This document shows positions 59,792 through 64,000 of a stretch of DNA of 64,000 nt, piece by piece; position 1 is the first letter of the stretch; the number at the start of each line of letters is the position of its first letter. A program made the translations under genes and the position numbers. Source of the DNA: Streptomyces narbonensis (GTDB lineage Bacteria; Actinomycetota; Actinomycetes; Streptomycetales; Streptomycetaceae); the NCBI RefSeq assembly GCF_014649015.1, contig NZ_BMSF01000012.1, positions 124,001 to 188,000 of the forward strand. Direction: 5' to 3'. The notes beneath the pieces are model-generated. The model saw only the letters and a list, made by a program, of their open reading frames with translations, was not told where the DNA came from and searched no databases.

Positions 59792-61054
59792 TTGTCCGAC
59801 AACGCATTGCACGACGCCTTCTTCGCCCTGCACCACGGTCTTCCGCGGCAGGGCCCGGGCTCCGACTCCACCACCCGACGTCTCCTCGCGCTCGCGGGGA
59901 GGCTTCCGGAGCGTCCGCGCGTGCTCGACCTGGGCTGCGGCCCGGGTCGCTCCGCGCTGCTCCTGGCCGCCGAGGCGAACGCCGAGGTGACCGCCGTCGA
60001 CACCCACGAGCCGTTCCTCGCCGAACTGCGCGAGACCGCGGCCGCCCACGGGCTCGACGGCTCGATCCGCACCCTGCGCGCCGACATGGGCGCGCTGCCC
60101 TTCCCGGACGGTTCCTTCGACCTCGTCTGGGCCGAGAGCTCGGTCTTCGTCCTCGGCTTCGACCGGGCGCTCGCCGAGTGGCGCAGGCTGCTCGCCCCCG
60201 GAGGCACGCTGGTCCTCACCGAGTGCGTCTGGACCACCGAGGAGCCGGGCCCGGCGGCCCGCGCCTTCTGGGAGGAGCACTACCCGCTCCGTACCGTCAC
60301 CGGGAACGCGGCGGCGGCGGTCGGGGCCGGCTACCACGTCCTGGGGACCGTCCCGCAGCCGGAGAGCGACTGGGACGAGTACTACGTCCCGCTCGCCGCG
60401 CACGCCGACGCGGCCGACACCACCGTGCCCGGCATGGCGGAGGCCGTGGCCGGCGCGCGCGCCGAGATCGCGCTGCGGCGCGAGCACGGCTCCGACTACG
60501 GCTACACCGGCTTCGTCCTGAAGCCGGCCGATCCGCGCTGGCGCCTCCGCGAGGAGGCCGCCGAGGACGCTCCGACGGTGCGTCGGGTCGTCTCGACGGC
60601 CTTCGGGTCGGTGGACGCCCCCTCGGAGACGGAGGCCGATCTGGTCGACGGCCTCCGGCTGGACGCCGACGCCTGGCTGCCCGGTCTGTCGTACGTGGCC
60701 CAGGCCCCGGACGGCACGATCGCGGCACACGCCCTGATCACCCGCTGCCGGGTGGGCGGCGCCCCTGCGGCGGCGCTCGCGCCGGTCTCGGTGGCACCGG
60801 CGTACCAGCGGACGGGGGCCGGACAGGCCGTCGTCCGGGCGGTGCTCGACGCGGCCCGGCTCCGCGGAGAGTCCCTCGTCCTCGTCCTGGGACACGCGGA
60901 GTACTACCCACGGTTCGGGTTCGTACGGGCGTCCGAGTATGGAATCAAGCCAGGTTTCGAGGTTCCGGACGAGGTCATGATGGCGCTCGTGCTGGACGGT
61001 TCCGTGCCCGTCCCCTCGGGCACGATCGTCTATCCGGCGGCTTTCGGGGTCTGA
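59792..61054 (+). CDS. Methyltransferase-GNAT acetyltransferase fusion
   Basis: A 420-aa two-domain protein. Residues about 1-245 form a class I SAM-dependent methyltransferase (VLDLGCGPGRSALLLAAEANAEVTAVD, motif I, and LAPGGTLVLTE, motif III). Residues about 250-420 form a GNAT N-acetyltransferase with VAPAYQRTGAGQAVVRAVLDAAR as the acetyl-CoA P-loop. The start used is TTG at 59792; no ATG or GTG occurs close by in frame. Both activities appear complete. The substrates are not known; the fusion suggests one substrate that is both methylated and acetylated or coupled moonlighting. Confidence 0.85.
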   Translation: MSDNALHDAFFALHHGLPRQGPGSDSTTRRLLALAGRLPERPRVLDLGCGPGRSALLLAAEANAEVTAVDTHEPFLAELRETAAAHGLDGSIRTLRADMGALPFPDGSFDLVWAESSVFVLGFDRALAEWRRLLAPGGTLVLTECVWTTEEPGPAARAFWEEHYPLRTVTGNAAAAVGAGYHVLGTVPQPESDWDEYYVPLAAHADAADTTVPGMAEAVAGARAEIALRREHGSDYGYTGFVLKPADPRWRLREEAAEDAPTVRRVVSTAFGSVDAPSETEADLVDGLRLDADAWLPGLSYVAQAPDGTIAAHALITRCRVGGAPAAALAPVSVAPAYQRTGAGQAVVRAVLDAARLRGESLVLVLGHAEYYPRFGFVRASEYGIKPGFEVPDEVMMALVLDGSVPVPSGTIVYPAAFGV

Positions 61055-61206
61055 CGTCCTTCTGAAGGTCCCTCCGCTCCCGCCGCGCCGGCGTACTCCG
61101 GTGCGGTGGGAGCGGCGACGTCCGGCCGACGAAGTGGGGACAAGCCGCTTTTGTACGGCAGACTGGGGTTGCCCCACCGGGCCGAGGACCGAAGCGAAGG
61201 ACGGGT

Positions 61207-61827
61207 ATGCCGACCACACCAGCCACAGCGGCTCAGATCTCGCCGGAGATCACGTCGAACGGCGTCCAGCCGTCGGGAGCCCCGGCGCCGATCATGCTCG
61301 AACTGGTCGACGAGGACGGGACCACCATCGGCACGGCGGAGAAGCTCGCCGCCCACCAGGCACCGGGCCTGCTGCACCGCGCCTTCTCGGTCTTCCTCTT
61401 CGACGAGTCCGGCCGGCTGCTGCTCCAGCGCCGGGCGCTCGGCAAGTACCACTCCCCCGGCGTCTGGTCGAACACCTGCTGCGGCCACCCCTACCCGGGC
61501 GAGGCTCCCTTCGCGGCGGCCGCCCGGCGGACCTTCGAGGAGCTCGGCGTCTCGCCGACGCTGCTCGCCGAGGCGGGCACCGTCCGCTACAACCACCCGG
61601 ACCCGGCCTCGGGTCTGGTGGAGCAGGAGTTCAACCACCTCTTCGTGGGCCTGGTGCAGGCCGAGCCGGAGCCGGACCCGGAGGAGATCGAGGACACGGC
61701 CTTCGTGACCGCAGCCGAGCTGGCCGAGCGGCACGCCGCCGCGCCGTTCTCCGCCTGGTTCATGACGGTGCTCGACGCGGCGCGTCCGGCCGTCAGGGAG
61801 CTGACGGGTCCGTCCGGGGGCTGGTGA
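61207..61827 (+). CDS. idi: Isopentenyl-diphosphate delta-isomerase, type I
   Basis: A 206-aa Nudix-fold type I isomerase. The active-site Cys is in WSNTCCGHPYPGE, the Glu in VEQEFNHLFVG, and the Nudix box-like AARRTFEELGV follows. It interconverts IPP and DMAPP and thus supplies the hopanoid pathway encoded 10 kb away. ATG at 61207 follows GGACGGGT. The 3' end overlaps the convergent anti-sigma-like gene by 35 bp. Confidence 0.95.
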   Translation: MPTTPATAAQISPEITSNGVQPSGAPAPIMLELVDEDGTTIGTAEKLAAHQAPGLLHRAFSVFLFDESGRLLLQRRALGKYHSPGVWSNTCCGHPYPGEAPFAAAARRTFEELGVSPTLLAEAGTVRYNHPDPASGLVEQEFNHLFVGLVQAEPEPDPEEIEDTAFVTAAELAERHAAAPFSAWFMTVLDAARPAVRELTGPSGGW

Positions 61828-62350
61828 CCATCGGCAGGTGAGCTGCGCCCCCTGGCCCCGGTGCCATCGGAGCCAGGGGCAGTGCCGCCCAGATGATCTT
61901 GCCGCCGCTCGCCGTGTGCTCCACGTCGCAGGCTCCGCCGGCCTCCTGGGCGACCTCCCGGACCAGGAGCAGTCCGCGCCCCCCGGTCTGCCCGTAGTCC
62001 GCCTCCAGCGCCTTGGGGCGGTACGGGTGGTTGTCCTCGACGGACACCCGGATCCACTCGGGGCCGATCGCGACTTCCACCGCTATCTCCGGCGACAGCA
62101 GCGCCGCGTGCCGCACGGCGTTGGTGACCAGCTCGGAGACGATCAGCAGCAGGCCGTCCATGATCTCCTCATGGACAGGGACTCCCTGGCGGACCAACAG
62201 GTCGCGTACGGCGTGCCGGGCCTGCGGGACGGAGACGTCGACCGCGGGTGCGGTGAAGCGCCAGACTCCTTCGTAGGACGGTGACCGGGTGGGTACACCC
62301 CCGTGGGTGTCCACGGTACGGTTCCCACCCTCGTGCTCGATTCTCGCCAC
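61793..62350 (-). CDS. RsbW-like ATP-binding protein (HATPase_c_2)
   Basis: A 185-aa GHKL ATPase-domain protein of the anti-sigma-factor type common in Streptomyces. LLIVSELVTNAVRHA is the N box, VSVEDNHPYRPK the G1 box, and GQTGGRGLLLVREVAQ the G2 box. It probably binds and phosphorylates an anti-anti-sigma factor or regulates a sigma factor; no partner is next to it. GTG at 62350 gives a ~35-residue N-terminal extension. Confidence 0.9.
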   Translation of the reverse strand: MARIEHEGGNRTVDTHGGVPTRSPSYEGVWRFTAPAVDVSVPQARHAVRDLLVRQGVPVHEEIMDGLLLIVSELVTNAVRHAALLSPEIAVEVAIGPEWIRVSVEDNHPYRPKALEADYGQTGGRGLLLVREVAQEAGGACDVEHTASGGKIIWAALPLAPMAPGPGGAAHLPMVTSPRTDPSAP

Positions 62351-62444
62351 GGATCGAGTCTTGGCAATGCGCGCGGGCGGACCGGCCTACTGACCAGAAG
62401 TCGACACTTATCGGCCACCTTCTGATCGGGTGGGTATGCCAACG

Positions 62445-63137
62445 TCAGTTTTTCGACTGATCGTGTGCGCTTTCTGAAGGCCCCGGATCCGACGGCTCCG
62501 CCGGGGCGGCCGGCGCCGGTTCCGGTTCCGCCGGCGGCGGCGTCACCATACCGACGATGCGCCTGCCGCCGACGCCGATCGCGATCAGGCCGAGGCCGTC
62601 GAAGAGCAGTGCCAGCGAGAAGAAGACGCCGAGGACGTACCGGCTGCTCTCAGGCCAGTCGAAGAGGACGAGCAGTCCGAGCAGCAGGCCGAACGCTCCC
62701 TGGAGCAGGGTCCAGCCGAACTGCGGGCCGCGCACCACCACGCTGCCGACGAGCCGGAAGAGGCCGCCGGTGAGGAAGAGCAGCGCGGCGAACATCGTCA
62801 GGGCCTCCGCCGAGCCCTCCGGGTGACGGATCACCACGACTCCGGCCGCGATGTTCAGCGCGGCCACCACGACGGCGAGCCAGAAGTAGCTCGTGCCCCG
62901 CGACTGGATGGCGTGGAGCAGGCCCACGACGCCGCCGATCAGCAGCAGCCAGCCGAAGAGCAGCATCGAGGTGAGGGTGGCGAGGCCCGTGTAGACCAGG
63001 CCGACGACACCGCCGAGGACGAGCAGGGCGCCGAGCACGGCGAGCCAGCTGAAGTCGCGGCGGAGCCGCTTCCCCTCACGCCGCATGTCCCCGACGGGGT
63101 CCGGGCCGGCGTGCGTCTCGCGTGCGTCCTTCGCCAT
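62445..63137 (-). CDS. HdeD-family membrane protein
   Basis: A 230-aa protein with six membrane segments in three pairs, typical of the HdeD/DUF308 family: SWLAVLGALLVLGGVVGLVY, LLFGWLLLIGGVVGLLHAI, FWLAVVVAALNIAAGVVVI, LLFLTGGLFRLVGSVVV, LLLGLLVLF and FFSLALLFDGLGLIAIG. The C-terminal ~35 residues are Pro/Ala/Glu-rich. HdeD proteins are tied to acid resistance in E. coli; the function in Streptomyces is not known. Divergent from the enoyl-CoA hydratase gene. Confidence 0.92.
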   Translation of the reverse strand: MAKDARETHAGPDPVGDMRREGKRLRRDFSWLAVLGALLVLGGVVGLVYTGLATLTSMLLFGWLLLIGGVVGLLHAIQSRGTSYFWLAVVVAALNIAAGVVVIRHPEGSAEALTMFAALLFLTGGLFRLVGSVVVRGPQFGWTLLQGAFGLLLGLLVLFDWPESSRYVLGVFFSLALLFDGLGLIAIGVGGRRIVGMVTPPPAEPEPAPAAPAEPSDPGPSESAHDQSKN

Positions 63138-63203
63138 GTGGTGCCTCCTCGGGGCGCCCCCTTCCTGATCGTACGTTCGGGTAGGGCGGATAGCATCCGG
63201 CCC

Positions 63204-63947
63204 ATGGAGCCGCAGCTGAAGGACAGCGTCACCGACGGGATCGCCACCGTCGTCATCGCCAACCCCGCCAAGCGCAACGCGATGAGCGCCGCCATGTGGC
63301 GCGCGCTGCCCGGTGTGCTGGACCGGCTGGCCGCCGACCGCGCGGTCCGGGCCCTGGTCCTGACCGGCGAGGGCGACACCTTCTGCGCCGGGGCGGACAT
63401 CTCGACGCTGCGCGAGCCCGGTGACGAGCAGCAGAGCCTCGCGGTGCGGGCCGAGGAGGCCCTCGCAGCCTTCCCGAAGCCGACGCTCGCGGCCGTCCGG
63501 GGCTTCTGCGTCGGCGGCGGCAGCCAGCTGGCCGCCGCCTGCGACCTGCGCTTCGCCGAGGAGGGGGCCCGCTTCGGGATCACCCCTTCGAAGCTCGGCA
63601 TCGTCTACCCGTCCTCGTCGACCCGCAGGCTGACCGCCCTCGTGGGCCCGTCGACCGCCAAGTACCTGCTGTTCTCCGGCGAGCTGATGGACACCGAGCG
63701 GGCGCTGCGGACCGGGTTCGTGGACGAGGTCCACCCGGCGGGCGAACTGGACAAGCGGGTGGGCGAGTTCGCCCGGGTCCTCGTCTCCCGCTCGCTGCTG
63801 ACCCAGGCCGCGGCCAAGGAGTTCGCCGACGGGCACACCGACCGGGACGCCCACTGGGCGGAGCAGGCACGCGGCAGCGGCGACACCGCGGAGGGGGTCG
63901 CCGCCTTCCTGGAGCGCCGGGCACCCCGCTTCACGTACGGGGTCTGA
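63204..63947 (+). CDS. Enoyl-CoA hydratase/isomerase family protein
   Basis: A 247-aa crotonase-fold protein. AKRNAMSAAMW and LTGEGDTFCAGADISTL supply the first part of the oxyanion hole; AAVRGFCVGGGSQLAAACDLRFA the second. GITPSKLGIVYPSSSTRRLTALVG has no Glu at the second catalytic position usual for hydratases (ExGxxP-type), so isomerase or other crotonase activity is possible. ATG 63204. Ends 53 bp before the window edge. Confidence 0.9.
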   Translation: MEPQLKDSVTDGIATVVIANPAKRNAMSAAMWRALPGVLDRLAADRAVRALVLTGEGDTFCAGADISTLREPGDEQQSLAVRAEEALAAFPKPTLAAVRGFCVGGGSQLAAACDLRFAEEGARFGITPSKLGIVYPSSSTRRLTALVGPSTAKYLLFSGELMDTERALRTGFVDEVHPAGELDKRVGEFARVLVSRSLLTQAAAKEFADGHTDRDAHWAEQARGSGDTAEGVAAFLERRAPRFTYGV

Positions 63948-63962
63948 GCCCGCGAGCGGGTC

Positions 63963-64000
63963 TCAGCCCTCCTTGACGAGGTCCCTGGTGTCCGTGCCCC
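63963..64000 (-). CDS. C-terminal end of an unidentified gene
   Basis: The last 38 bp contain, on the minus strand, an open frame ending GTDTRDLVKEG and a TGA at 63965-63963, following the convergent hydratase gene by 15 bp. The short G+C hairpin GCCCGCGAGCGGG-C lies between. Too little is visible to name it, and it could be chance. Confidence 0.4.
   Translation of the reverse strand, partial: GTDTRDLVKEG

Overview
The window is high-GC actinobacterial DNA and almost certainly Streptomyces. It carries a conservon (roadblock/DUF742/GTPase signalling operon), a mycothiol-dependent maleylpyruvate isomerase-type protein, a c-di-AMP (ydaO) riboswitch ahead of a LysM/M23 endopeptidase, a complete hopanoid operon, and a run idi - zinc exporter - surface-polymer genes - hopanoid operon that resembles the S. 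coelicolor SCO6750-6770 neighbourhood. Many genes start with GTG and overlap by 4 bp (GTGA/ATGA), and leucine TTA codons are very rare.

Layout. 1-7.3 kb: a metallophore-like locus. A divergent promoter with a Fur/Zur-type box separates an MFS exporter (+) from an operon (-) encoding a binding lipoprotein, FecCD-type permease, FecE-type ATPase, DUF364 (heavy-metal chelation) protein, PduX-like GHMP kinase and an SbnA-like PLP enzyme cut by the window edge. 7.3-13.6 kb: housekeeping and accessory genes: a hypothetical gene with a PafBC-type DNA-damage promoter, a DJ-1/PfpI protein, a LysR regulator, a mycothiol-dependent enzyme, a decayed MocR regulator beside tRNA-Pro(GGG), and an acyl-CoA dehydrogenase homologue lacking the catalytic Glu. 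13.6-17.5 kb: conservon cvnA-B-C-D plus a GAF protein. 18-24.7 kb: LysR/SCO6745-like divergent pair, and a two-gene ABC half-transporter operon divergent from a TetR, with an operator over the start codon and a TTA codon at position 5. 24.8-30.7 kb: MBL-fold hydrolase, Glu/Leu/Phe/Val dehydrogenase with TetR, SIMPL protein, and a DUF6745 pair under a second PafBC-type promoter. 30.8-36.1 kb: the five-gene STM4015-4014-4013-4012-4011 cassette (LRR-like protein, ATP-grasp, alkaline-phosphatase-fold hydrolase, two radical SAM enzymes), fully coupled and of unknown function.

36-40.3 kb: SGNH hydrolase, M23 endopeptidase with riboswitch, protein phosphatase, and an XRE-cupin regulator with a small membrane protein and a double palindromic operator. 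40.4-50.2 kb: hopanoid operon (hpnC-hpnD-small ORF-hpnE-polyprenyl synthase-squalene-hopene cyclase-hpnG-hpnH-aminotransferase), which should convert prenyl diphosphates to squalene, hopene, adenosylhopane and aminobacteriohopanetriol; a TetR lies just upstream. 51.2-58.2 kb: a coupled operon for a phosphoalditol-type surface polymer (DUF5941/CDP-alcohol transferase fusion, nucleotidyltransferase, glycerol-1-phosphate dehydrogenase-like enzyme, second CDP-alcohol transferase, GT2, TagG, TagH). 58.5-64 kb: zinc exporter with a Zur-type box, methyltransferase-GNAT fusion preceded by a small ORF, isopentenyl-diphosphate isomerase (which feeds the hopanoid pathway), RsbW-like kinase, HdeD-like membrane protein, enoyl-CoA hydratase and a truncated gene at the right edge.

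The strongest candidates for undescribed biology are the DUF364/kinase/PLP metallophore locus, the STM4011-4015 cassette, and the glycerol-1-phosphate polymer operon. All functional statements rest on reading motifs by eye; no database search was possible.
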